Assembly (NCBI GenBank): GCA_016293615.1
Contig: JAEDDX010000078.1
Span: 1 to 10,527, forward strand
From: Acetatifactor sp.
Lineage (GTDB): Bacteria; Bacillota; Clostridia; Lachnospirales; Lachnospiraceae
Direction of reading: 5' to 3'
Length of the DNA stretch: 10,527 nt
Positions 1 to 6,797 of this stretch are shown piece after piece (within the stretch, counting starts at the first letter, position 1; the number at the start of each line of letters is the position of its first letter). Below the pieces are notes generated by a model. It did not search any database and was not told where the DNA came from. It saw only the letters and a list, made by a program, of their open reading frames with translations. The position numbers and the translations under genes are program-made.

Positions 1-56
1 TAAGACCTTGGAGAGGGTCTCTAAAAACTACTACTATATAATACGAGGAGAATAAT

Positions 57-353
57 ATGAAGAGAATATTAGTTGCTGCTTTGGCAATGTTTTTAGTGAT
101 GGGAAGCATCTTGACTGCCCAAGCAGGAAAGTGTACGCATGGTGGTGAGAATCCTACATTGTATGTGGGTTCTAGTATCGTATCAAATTGTATTTCAGCG
201 GGAAATCATCCGGTTTATGTTGCGGGGATACTATCCTCTTGTGATATGTATTTTTATCGATATAAGCAACATCGTTACTGTTCGCAGTGCCGAGAATATG
301 TCGACACAATTTATGTGAATGGACCACTTCAGCACGAATATGATCATCCATAA
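57..353 (+). CDS. small exported Cys/His-rich protein, function unknown
   Basis: I do not recognise the family. The 98-residue product starts with a clear Sec signal peptide: basic MKR, a hydrophobic core at about residues 4-20, and an AQA site that predicts cleavage after residue 23. The mature part of about 75 residues has five Cys (26, 45, 62, 75, 78) and five His (28, 51, 72, 93, 97). These include a CxH near the N-terminus, a CxxC at 75-78 preceded by HRY, and a HEYDH tail. The pattern suggests a zinc-ribbon-like or disulfide-stabilised secreted domain, but that is inference. The start is supported by GAGGAG at 45-50, 6 nt before the ATG. The gene is AT-rich and lies 12 nt before a solute-binding lipoprotein gene whose ribosome binding site overlaps this stop codon, so the two are probably co-transcribed. 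The upstream part of the operon, if any, is outside the window. Confidence 0.75.
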   Translation: MKRILVAALAMFLVMGSILTAQAGKCTHGGENPTLYVGSSIVSNCISAGNHPVYVAGILSSCDMYFYRYKQHRYCSQCREYVDTIYVNGPLQHEYDHP

Positions 354-365
354 GGACATATTGCA

Positions 366-1691
366 ATGAAAAAAACATGTGCATTCTTTATGTTGAATTT
401 GTGTGTAATCATCTTAACAGCATGTTCTTCTTTCTCACCAGGTTCTATTGGGATGGAGAATGGTACCGTATCGGAAACAGTAGTCGGAACAACAGGTAAG
501 GAAAGTGTAGTCTTTCGGATAGGTACAGCCAGCCAGTGGCTTCTCAAACAAATATCAGAATATAACCAGCAGAGCGAAGATTTCGAAATCATTATCGATG
601 TGTGCGATCTCAAGGACGATATTTCTGTTTTTCGGGAGAGAACGTCAATTGAATTGAGTACAGGCAAAGGTGCGGATATCTATGAAACATATGCATTCAC
701 GAATTTGGATGCAACACCGTGTATTAAAAAGGGCTGTTTTGCAGAGATGACTGAGTATTTGAGTGGGAAATCGGAGATCCTGAGCCGACTGATTGAACTT
801 CACCGCACCGAAAAGGGAATATATGCTGTTCCGGTGTCATTTACAATTGATACGATGTACACAAATCAGAAGATACCCTGTGAGCAGAAGGAGTGGAACT
901 ATGGCGCCGCTTTTCGTCTGGCGAACGCAAGCGGTGCGGAGTATTTATGTCATAAACCATTTGGGTGGACAGATAAAGATACCGGAATGGCAGCATTATC
1001 CATATTTGGCGGGGGAAACGGACAATATGATGAATTTGTCAACCTGGCGACTAGGGAATGTAATTTCAATTCTCCGGAATTCATCCGTTTACTTGATTTT
1101 ATTAATGAGCATTTGGATTACACGAAACAAACAGAAGAGTCAGACGTTTTGTTTCACGCAGGGGCAATACAAAATTTTCTTTCCCTGTATGCACATGATT
1201 TTACCGGTAAGATGAAAAATGGAGATTACTATGGGTATCCCACCAAGGATGGCGGGACGAACTATCTTCTTGTTCGAACTTTTTATGTAAATGAGAAATC
1301 AGAACATAAAGATGGTGTATATGATTTTTTCAATTTCCTGCTTTCGAAAGAGCAACAAGAGAAAATGGTGAAAGAAGTGGATGGGGAGTTTCCGGTCAGA
1401 GCGGATGTGCTGAAGGATAGTTGGGAGATTGCAAAGAAAGAAAAACTGATTGATTCTATACCGACGGATTTCAATGGAACCCCCCTGTATGAAAAACGAA
1501 TTTTATCAGATGAAGAAGAAGCCCTGTTCTGGGAAATATTGGAGCATTCAAAATTGTATGCTTATTCTACTATGCTCGAGGATATTGTCCAAGAGGAAGT
1601 GATTCAATATTTTGAGGGCAAGATCACGGCACAGGATGCTGCAAAACTGATTCAGAACAGAGTGCAGCTGTATTTGGATGAGGGGAAGTAG
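366..1691 (+). CDS. ABC-type extracellular solute-binding lipoprotein (family 1-like)
   Basis: This 441-residue lipoprotein has a short signal sequence ending in the lipobox LTAC (residues 17-20), so Cys20 should be lipidated and the protein held on the outer face of the membrane. A Ser/Gly/Thr-rich linker (about 21-45) follows. The substrate-binding fold appears to begin near VVFRIGTASQWLL (about 48-60), continues through KGIYAVPVSFTIDTMYTN (about 150-167), and ends with a helical region containing a FFNFLLSKEQQEKM-like stretch, typical of carbohydrate or peptide binding proteins from Clostridia. The substrate cannot be read from the sequence. The ribosome binding site AAGGA (352-356) overlaps the previous stop codon and is 9 nt from the ATG, suggesting translational coupling with the small Cys/His-rich protein. 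No permease or ATPase gene follows; the next gene is convergent. Base composition is clearly AT-richer than genes to the right, suggesting transfer. Family confidence is good, ligand unknown. Confidence 0.8.
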   Translation: MKKTCAFFMLNLCVIILTACSSFSPGSIGMENGTVSETVVGTTGKESVVFRIGTASQWLLKQISEYNQQSEDFEIIIDVCDLKDDISVFRERTSIELSTGKGADIYETYAFTNLDATPCIKKGCFAEMTEYLSGKSEILSRLIELHRTEKGIYAVPVSFTIDTMYTNQKIPCEQKEWNYGAAFRLANASGAEYLCHKPFGWTDKDTGMAALSIFGGGNGQYDEFVNLATRECNFNSPEFIRLLDFINEHLDYTKQTEESDVLFHAGAIQNFLSLYAHDFTGKMKNGDYYGYPTKDGGTNYLLVRTFYVNEKSEHKDGVYDFFNFLLSKEQQEKMVKEVDGEFPVRADVLKDSWEIAKKEKLIDSIPTDFNGTPLYEKRILSDEEEALFWEILEHSKLYAYSTMLEDIVQEEVIQYFEGKITAQDAAKLIQNRVQLYLDEGK

Positions 1692-1798
1692 TTTCCTATA
1701 TGAGATAATCGTTGTTGCCCATTCTCTGCAAATTGTAGGGAGTGGGTTTCTTTTTGTAAGAAGGGAGGAGCCATTGGAGACGCATCACTCAGTGAACA

Positions 1799-1959
1799 GA
1801 AATGCGCCCCCGCCAAGACCTGTATGTCTGTTGCAGACTGTAGTGAGTCGTCGGTACTTAGGTCCTGTACTTTAGGACCTTATGTACCGCTACGACGAAC
1901 TCCAAGCGAGAGCGTGTCTGTAATCAGACATACAGGCCTTAGGCGTAGGGGCGCATTTC
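1799..1959. repeat. long imperfect palindrome (REP/MITE-like element candidate)
   Basis: The left arm (1799-1838) and the right arm (1916-1959) are near-perfect reverse complements. GAAATGCGCC at 1799-1808 pairs with GGCGCATTTC at 1950-1959, and CCTGTATGTCTG at 1819-1830 pairs with CAGACATACAGG at 1925-1936; a few small bulges lie between. Inside is a second hairpin with AGGTCCT (1860-1866) against AGGACCT (1874-1880), extended by GGTAC (1853-1857) against GTACC (1884-1888). The region between convergent genes (1692-2054) has no convincing protein gene, so this is its main content. It may be a dispersed repeat, a non-autonomous mobile element, or a bidirectional terminator. No target-site duplication was identified and there is no T-run typical of a simple terminator. 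Confidence 0.7.
1922..1946. repeat. 25-nt direct repeat, copy 1
   Basis: This 25-nt unit begins AATCAGACATAC and ends GGCCTTAGGCGT. It recurs 57 nt downstream with one mismatch (A1934 versus G1991). This copy also forms part of the right arm of the long palindrome. A related inverted copy lies in the left arm around 1815-1832, so the core CAGACATAC motif occurs three times in about 180 nt. Confidence 0.75.
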
Positions 1960-1978
1960 GTCGCACTTACGCGTATGC

Positions 1979-2003
1979 AATCAGACATACGGGCCTTAGG
2001 CGT
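1979..2003. repeat. 25-nt direct repeat, copy 2
   Basis: Second copy of the unit, identical to copy 1 at 24 of 25 positions. Unlike copy 1 it lies outside the main palindrome. The 32 nt between the copies contain GCGTA (1943-1947, the end of copy 1 plus one base) and TACGC (1968-1972), which can form a further small hairpin. This looks like a partial duplication of one palindrome arm. Confidence 0.7.
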
Positions 2004-2054
2004 GAACCCGGAATCCTGTTCGGGATTGTGTTAAAAGAATCAGCAGCGGGCAAT

Positions 2055-3173
2055 TTATATGCTGCGGTATGCAGTGGTGTAACGGGCGAAGGCTTCTTCG
2101 TTTACTTCGTGAACGACCTTATTGTAGCGGATGTCCAGGAAATCGTTGTGCTGCTTCGTGAAAAGCTTTGCAATCTCATCGTTATAGCCTGCGACTACCC
2201 AGGGCATCAGTTCGGAGAAGGCGTTCAGCAGCTTCTGGCAGGCAGCCTCGTTCTTGGTTGCAATCTCAAACTGTTTGCCGAGACCTTCCGCGCTGATCAC
2301 CAGGCTGTAGGTCGTACCGGTCTTGATACCGTTCGTGCGGTGGGTTGTGGTCTTCTGGTAAACCCAGCTGATCTTATCATTTGCAATTGCTCTGGGTGCT
2401 ACACCGCTTATATCATAGGTGAAGATTCTGCCGAAGCGCAGGGGATCCTTTTTGTCAAGCAGGATACCGTGCTGGTAGTCGGAATCCACAGAAGATTCCG
2501 TGTAACCGGCGCTCTCATAATCTGCCCTGAACTTCTTCAGATATCCGCCCTTGGAAGCCTTCACGATACGAAGCACACCCCAGATGACGGCTGCGATACT
2601 CACAAGGATCAGCAAAAGGAAGGGAACGGTGCCCCCGACATTGTTCGTTGCGTTGGCCTCGATGACATAGGGAATGGTGCCTTCGTCGTACTCTGCGGAG
2701 GTCCAGTCGGAATCCAGGAAGAACTCCCGGAAGTATTTCTGCTCCTCGGCTGAAAGTCTGCGGATGTCGCCGACGAAATGCAGAGCCTCCGCAGCATCTT
2801 CCGAATAGGTCTCTTCCGTGAGCTTCTCCATCTGTGCCTCAAATTTGACGGGGACACGAATCGCCATGTAGCGGAAGTCGGTGGCGAAATCATCGCCGGT
2901 GTAGATGACATAGTACAGATAATCGGTCGTCTGCTTTTTCGTGGTAGAATTCTCCGTGTACTGCTCCAGGAAGCAGCCGAAGCTTGCAGTCAGATTGACT
3001 TCTACCCTCTGGTCACTGATCTCATACGGGGTCAGCTGGTCGAAAATCACGGTATTGGTGTTGGCGATCAGCTGGAATCCGAATGCGGCAGCGAAAATGA
3101 TGCCCAGGACAATCAGCAGTACGGAAAGCGGCAGCGCTTTTTTCTTGGATCGTTTGGTAAGTTCGTTTATCAT
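2055..3173 (-). CDS. uncharacterised two-pass membrane protein
   Basis: The 372-residue product has a short basic N-terminus, a transmembrane helix at about 14-37, an extracytoplasmic region of about 140 residues, a second helix at about 182-204, and a cytoplasmic C-terminal part of about 165 residues. The C-terminal part starts with a basic KASKGGYLKKF stretch and contains beta-rich segments (ISWVYQKTTTHRTNGIKTGTTYSLVIS, split here only for description as residues 268-294), followed by an amphipathic helix around 307-325. This arrangement resembles bacterial PH-like domains after a membrane anchor, but I cannot prove it. Similar proteins occur in Lachnospiraceae under a DUF name (possibly DUF6709, from memory only). 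The start is supported by AGAGGGA on the minus strand, 7 nt before the ATG. It is divergent from the oligoendopeptidase gene and appears monocistronic. No enzyme motif was seen. Confidence 0.8.
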   Translation of the reverse strand: MINELTKRSKKKALPLSVLLIVLGIIFAAAFGFQLIANTNTVIFDQLTPYEISDQRVEVNLTASFGCFLEQYTENSTTKKQTTDYLYYVIYTGDDFATDFRYMAIRVPVKFEAQMEKLTEETYSEDAAEALHFVGDIRRLSAEEQKYFREFFLDSDWTSAEYDEGTIPYVIEANATNNVGGTVPFLLLILVSIAAVIWGVLRIVKASKGGYLKKFRADYESAGYTESSVDSDYQHGILLDKKDPLRFGRIFTYDISGVAPRAIANDKISWVYQKTTTHRTNGIKTGTTYSLVISAEGLGKQFEIATKNEAACQKLLNAFSELMPWVVAGYNDEIAKLFTKQHNDFLDIRYNKVVHEVNEEAFARYTTAYRSI

Positions 3174-3208
3174 TGGTCTCTCCCTCTCAAAAAAATAAAA
3201 TCATTCCT

Positions 3209-3237
3209 ATTTTAGCACGCTAAAGCGTTGATAGCAA
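3209..3237 (-). promoter_or_regulatory. sigma-A-type promoter for the membrane protein gene
   Basis: Read on the minus strand, a TTGCTA -35 box (3237-3232) is followed after exactly 17 nt by a TAAAAT -10 box (3214-3209). Transcription would start near 3202, leaving a leader of about 30 nt before the ATG at 3173. A palindrome TTAGC-AC-GCTAA (3212-3223) overlaps the -10 box, and a second, overlapping one (ACGCT-AA-AGCGT, 3217-3228) fills the spacer. Either could be an operator. Confidence 0.6.
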
Positions 3238-3249
3238 GGGTTTTTCCTG

Positions 3250-3278
3250 TTTACAGGGACATAAAAAAGGAGTAAACT
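3250..3278 (+). promoter_or_regulatory. sigma-A-type promoter for the oligoendopeptidase gene
   Basis: TTTACA (3250-3255) and TAAACT (3273-3278) are separated by 17 nt. Transcription would start near 3285, giving a leader of about 25 nt. The -35 box lies within the palindrome CCTGT-TT-ACAGG (3246-3257). The -35 boxes of this and the divergent promoter are only 12 nt apart, so the two promoters may influence each other. Confidence 0.55.
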
Positions 3279-3310
3279 GGTGGCAGAATAACCTGAAAGG
3301 ATATAAGGAT

Positions 3311-4978
3311 ATGAAGTTTAAGGACATGCCCTACGAAAGAGTAGATTTTGAGGAGGTTGCGAAGCAGTTAAAGGAGCTGACCGAGGCATCCAAAGCGGCG
3401 AAGAGCGGCGAGGAGCAGTTTGCCATACATCAGAAGTTCTACAAGCTGGACGATTGGGTGAGCACTCTCTACACCATTGCGAATATCCGTTTTGACATTG
3501 ATACGAGCGATGCCTTTTATGAGAAGGAGACCGAGTACTACAACGAGCAGATTCCGGGCTATCAGAACCTGGTGCTGGAGTACAGAAAGACACTGTTTTG
3601 CTCCCCTTACAGAGCCTATCTGGAGGAAAAAATCGGTCCCGTCGCCTTCAGGAACATGGAGATCGCGCAGAAGGCCATGGATGAGAAGCTCATTCCTCTG
3701 ATGCAGGAGGAGAATGCGCTCACGACGGAGTATAATAAACTGATTGCGGGCGCGAAGATTCCGTTTCAGGGAGAAGAGCTGAATCTTTCCCTGATGAGAC
3801 CCTATCTGATAAATGGTGACAGAAGTGTCAGAATTGCTGCATGGAAGGCGTACAGCGGCTTTTTCGAGGCAAATGCGGACAAGCTTGACGAAATCTATGA
3901 CAAGCTGGTGAAAAACCGTACCGCGCAGGCGCAGGCGATGGGATATCAGAACTATGTGGAGCTCGGCTACTACCGCATGGGCAGAAACTGCTATGACAAA
4001 CAGGATGTGGAAGCATTCCGCAGCCAGGTGAAAGAGTATCTGGTGCCTTTTGCGGAAGCCCTTCACGAGCGCAGAAGACAGCGGCTGGGTCTGGAGAAGC
4101 TTCAGTGCTATGACAGCGCCGTTTACTTTACCGACGGAAATCCCGCTCCCTTCGGCACTCCGGAGGAGATCCTTGAAGCCGGCAGAACGATGTATGGCGA
4201 GCTCTCCGGCGAAACGGCCGAGTTCTACAATTTCATGATGGAGAACGAGCTCTTTGACGTGCTGGGCAGAAAGACCAAGAGAGCAGGCGGTTATATGACC
4301 TACATGCCCGTCTACAACTCTCCCTTTGTCTTTGCCAACTTTAACGGAACCAGCGGGGATGTGGATGTCATCACACACGAGTGCGGACATGCATTTCAGG
4401 GCTATATCGCAGGAAAGGACCCGATCCGGGAGCATGCGGAGATCGGCATGGAGACCGCGGAGGTTCACTCGATGTCCATGGAGTTCTTTGCACACAGGTG
4501 GATTCCTCTCTTCTTCGGCGACAGGGCGAAGGATTACTGCGACATGCATCTGGAGGATGCGGTTACCTTCATCCCCTACGGATGTATGGTGGATGAGTTC
4601 CAGCACATCGTATATGAGAATCCCGGGATGACGCCCGATGAGAGACATGCCGCATGGCTTTCGCTGGAGAAGATCTACAGACCTCACATGGATTATGACG
4701 GGGATGCATTCTTCGGCAAGGGTGGCTTCTGGCAGAAGCAGAGCCATATTTACTGCTCACCCTTCTATTATATTGACTACTGTCTGGCACAGACCTGCGC
4801 CCTGCAGTACAAGGCGAAGATGGATGAGGATTTTGCGTCGGCGTGGGAGAGCTATCTGAAGCTTTGTAAGCTCTCGGCCTCCGATTTCTTCACCAATATG
4901 CTGGCGGAAGTCGGACTCGACAGCCCGTTTGAGCCCGGATGCCTGAAAAATATTGTGGACAGACTGGAAAAACAGTGA
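3311..4978 (+). CDS. M3 family zinc oligoendopeptidase
   Basis: This 555-residue cytoplasmic metallopeptidase should cleave short peptides and so recycle imported or internally generated oligopeptides. The zinc site is complete: HECGH at residues 356-360 supplies two His ligands and the catalytic Glu357, and Glu384 in METAEVHSMSMEFF is the expected third ligand, matching the spacing in thimet oligopeptidase-type enzymes. A Tyr-rich segment near the C-terminus (Y481, Y486, Y487, Y490) corresponds to the substrate-binding tyrosines of the family. The length fits the clostridial 'oligoendopeptidase, M3 family' group (TIGR02289) better than classic PepF, which is around 600 residues. There is no signal peptide. 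AAAGGA at 3296-3301 is 9 nt before the ATG; a tandem copy of AAGGATAT brings a second SD-like AAGGA too close to the start to be useful. The gene has its own promoter and is followed by another promoter, so it is probably monocistronic. Confidence 0.93.
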   Translation: MKFKDMPYERVDFEEVAKQLKELTEASKAAKSGEEQFAIHQKFYKLDDWVSTLYTIANIRFDIDTSDAFYEKETEYYNEQIPGYQNLVLEYRKTLFCSPYRAYLEEKIGPVAFRNMEIAQKAMDEKLIPLMQEENALTTEYNKLIAGAKIPFQGEELNLSLMRPYLINGDRSVRIAAWKAYSGFFEANADKLDEIYDKLVKNRTAQAQAMGYQNYVELGYYRMGRNCYDKQDVEAFRSQVKEYLVPFAEALHERRRQRLGLEKLQCYDSAVYFTDGNPAPFGTPEEILEAGRTMYGELSGETAEFYNFMMENELFDVLGRKTKRAGGYMTYMPVYNSPFVFANFNGTSGDVDVITHECGHAFQGYIAGKDPIREHAEIGMETAEVHSMSMEFFAHRWIPLFFGDRAKDYCDMHLEDAVTFIPYGCMVDEFQHIVYENPGMTPDERHAAWLSLEKIYRPHMDYDGDAFFGKGGFWQKQSHIYCSPFYYIDYCLAQTCALQYKAKMDEDFASAWESYLKLCKLSASDFFTNMLAEVGLDSPFEPGCLKNIVDRLEKQ

Positions 4979-4995
4979 AAAAACTGTGAAAAGTC

Positions 4996-5025
4996 TTGCA
5001 CGCACCGCAGTCCGTGAAGTATAAT
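4996..5025 (+). promoter_or_regulatory. sigma-A-type promoter for the foldase gene
   Basis: TTGCAC (4996-5001) and a perfect TATAAT (5020-5025) are separated by 18 nt. Transcription would start near 5032 and give a leader of nearly 50 nt. The leader contains a small hairpin, AGCG (5037-5040) against CGCT (5049-5052), of unknown significance. Confidence 0.7.
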
Positions 5026-5078
5026 TTTGTGGCACGAGCGTAAGTTTTCGCTTTTGCGGAGACAGACAGGAAGGAGAC

Positions 5079-6644
5079 ATGAATAAAATGTCCAAGAAGG
5101 AACAAAATGTAACGGAGAAGCCTGAGAAGGTTTTGACAAAATACGATCTGAAAATGCAAAGAAGGGAAGAGGAGAAGAAGAGAGCAAAGCGCGAGAAGCT
5201 CATCGGCAATATCACCGGCGTCGTGATCGTGGCTGCAGTGTTCTGCCTGGTTGCTTCTTTCCCGATCCGCACCTACCTGACCTTAAACGGCACCTATATC
5301 AAGGTCGGCAATGAGAGCGTGAATAAGGTAGAGTTTGATTATCAGTACAACCTGACCAAGAACAACTACATTTCACAGAACGGCTATTATCTGAGTATGT
5401 TCGGCCTGGATCTCTCCGGAGACATTTCCGGACAGATGTACTCCGATACCCTGACCTGGCAGGATTATTTTGAACAGCTGACGGTGGAGAGCATCGCTAA
5501 GAATAAGGCGCTCCGCGACCAGGCAGGCGAGGCAGGCTTTACCTATGACACCGCTGACGACTATCAGAAGTTCCTGGATTCCGTGAAGGAAGGTGCGAAG
5601 GAAGCAGGCATTACCGAGAAGGAGTTCGTGCGTCAGTGCTACGGCGAGCTTGCTACCATCGACCGAATCCGTGATTATGTGAAGGATGATCTTTTCGTTT
5701 CCGCCTTTTATCAGAAGGTTGCGGAGGAGAAGCTTCCCACCGAGGAAGAGATCAACACCTACTATGATAAGAATCCGGACCAATATGATTCCGTCGACTA
5801 TATCTTAAGCACCGTTTCCGCAGTTCTTCCCACCGAGCCCACCGAGCTTGCGGACCCCGTGGAGGAGGGAAGCGAGACCGGAGAGGACGAGACTTATACC
5901 CCTTCCCAGGCTGAGATCGACAAGGCGATGGAGGATGCTTTTTACGAGGCACAGACCGTGCTTGAGAAGATCGATACCGAGGGCGAGCTGAAGGAGAACA
6001 TGAAGTATTCCTCCATGATTACCGTCGTGCGCGACTGGGCTTTCGACGGCGACAGAAAGGCCGGAGACACCGCCTGTCTGGAGAATACCACCGGCAGATG
6101 CTATTATGTGGTAAAATTCGTGAAGCGTTACCGCGACGAGACCACGACCAGGGACGCCAGAATCGTGCTGACCGCAGACGGCAATGCGCAGGCGATCCTT
6201 GACGAGTGGAAGAGCGGGGAAGCGACCGAGGCAACCTTTGCCGAAATCGCCGATAAATACAATGATTCCGCAGTCACAAGTGTGGAGGGCGGCTTATATG
6301 AAGGCCTTCTTGCCAGCGGCGTTCCCACAGGTATGGATACCTGGCTGTTTGAGGAGGGACGCAAGGCAGGCGATACCACCGTCATTCCTCCGGCCACGGA
6401 AGAGGATGAGATGAGCTATGTGGTCTACTTTGTCGGAGAAGGAGATCCCGAGTGGAAGATTTCCATCAGAGATACCCTGCAGTCCGAGGCTCTTACCGAG
6501 TACCTGAGCGAAATCAGCAAGGCTTACGAAGTGAGCGATTCCAAGGGAAATCTCAAGTATCTGGAGATTCAGGCATCTGAATCCGCAGCGAAGGAGGCTT
6601 CCGAAAGTGCTGCTGCAGAGTCCGAAGAGAGTTCTGCAGAATAA
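5079..6644 (+). CDS. membrane-anchored SurA/PrsA-like peptidyl-prolyl isomerase (foldase)
   Basis: The 521-residue product has a highly charged, Lys/Glu-rich cytoplasmic N-terminus (1-40), one transmembrane helix (about 42-64), and a long extracytoplasmic part. Residues 72-230 are helix-rich, like the SurA/PrsA N-terminal chaperone domain. Residues 356-458 resemble a parvulin domain (FAEIADKYNDS, then GGLYEG, then W-LFEEGRKAGDT). Residues 233-355 appear to be a diverged copy, with WAFDGDRKAGDT at 320-331 matching the later motif. The tail (499-521) is Ser/Ala/Glu-rich and low in complexity. The likely role is folding exported proteins at the outer face of the membrane. Unlike classical PrsA it has no lipobox. 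AGGAAGGAG (5068-5076) precedes two in-frame ATGs, 5079 and 5088; AGGA (5068-5071) is 7 nt from the first and the second lies 11 nt after the AAGGAG, so the true start is uncertain by three residues. Catalytic activity is not assured. Confidence 0.85.
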   Translation: MNKMSKKEQNVTEKPEKVLTKYDLKMQRREEEKKRAKREKLIGNITGVVIVAAVFCLVASFPIRTYLTLNGTYIKVGNESVNKVEFDYQYNLTKNNYISQNGYYLSMFGLDLSGDISGQMYSDTLTWQDYFEQLTVESIAKNKALRDQAGEAGFTYDTADDYQKFLDSVKEGAKEAGITEKEFVRQCYGELATIDRIRDYVKDDLFVSAFYQKVAEEKLPTEEEINTYYDKNPDQYDSVDYILSTVSAVLPTEPTELADPVEEGSETGEDETYTPSQAEIDKAMEDAFYEAQTVLEKIDTEGELKENMKYSSMITVVRDWAFDGDRKAGDTACLENTTGRCYYVVKFVKRYRDETTTRDARIVLTADGNAQAILDEWKSGEATEATFAEIADKYNDSAVTSVEGGLYEGLLASGVPTGMDTWLFEEGRKAGDTTVIPPATEEDEMSYVVYFVGEGDPEWKISIRDTLQSEALTEYLSEISKAYEVSDSKGNLKYLEIQASESAAKEASESAAAESEESSAE

Positions 6645-6657
6645 GTTTAATGACAGG

Positions 6658-6692
6658 ACGGCGGTGGGACTTGCTCACCGCCGTTTGTTGTT
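6658..6692 (+). terminator. intrinsic terminator after the foldase gene
   Basis: The stem ACGGCGGTG (6658-6666) pairs perfectly with CACCGCCGT (6676-6684) and can be extended by a G-T and a G-C pair into the loop. A T-rich tail TTTGTTGTT follows. It begins 14 nt after the foldase stop codon and should separate this gene from the downstream HAD-cca operon. Confidence 0.9.
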
Positions 6693-6797
6693 ATCGCAAG
6701 GCGTCAGTACAAAATAAGTCTATGACATTGCACTGCAGGCAGAGGCAGTACCTGCGCGGCTTTGGCAGGCAAAGAAAACCCACGGAGAGGATATCAT

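Noticed and set aside
37..42. TATAAT as a -10 box for the first gene
   Set aside because: No -35-like hexamer lies 16-18 nt upstream, and transcription would start on top of the ribosome binding site.
1764..1875. Short frame starting at a TTG after GGGAGGAG
   Set aside because: An SD-like sequence is present, but the product would be translated from the palindrome itself and shows no domain; more likely part of the repeat element.
1922..2003. Two-repeat CRISPR-like pattern (25-nt repeats, 32-nt spacer)
   Set aside because: Only two copies, one also part of a palindrome arm, an inverted copy nearby, and no cas genes.
1824..2753. Plus-strand open frame of 309 codons
   Set aside because: It begins inside the palindrome and runs antisense to the membrane protein gene, which has a good start, SD, promoter and membrane helices.
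3368..4747. Minus-strand open frame of 459 codons opposite the oligoendopeptidase gene
   Set aside because: It is a shadow of the strongly supported peptidase gene; no SD or recognisable domain.
4972..4987. ACAGT/ACTGT hairpin as a terminator of the peptidase gene
   Set aside because: Only 5 bp, overlaps the stop codon and is not followed by a T-run.
6762..6797. Upstream ATG for the HAD phosphatase gene
   Set aside because: It lacks a ribosome binding site, and the extra 12 residues precede the normal HAD start; the ATG at 6798 has a good SD.
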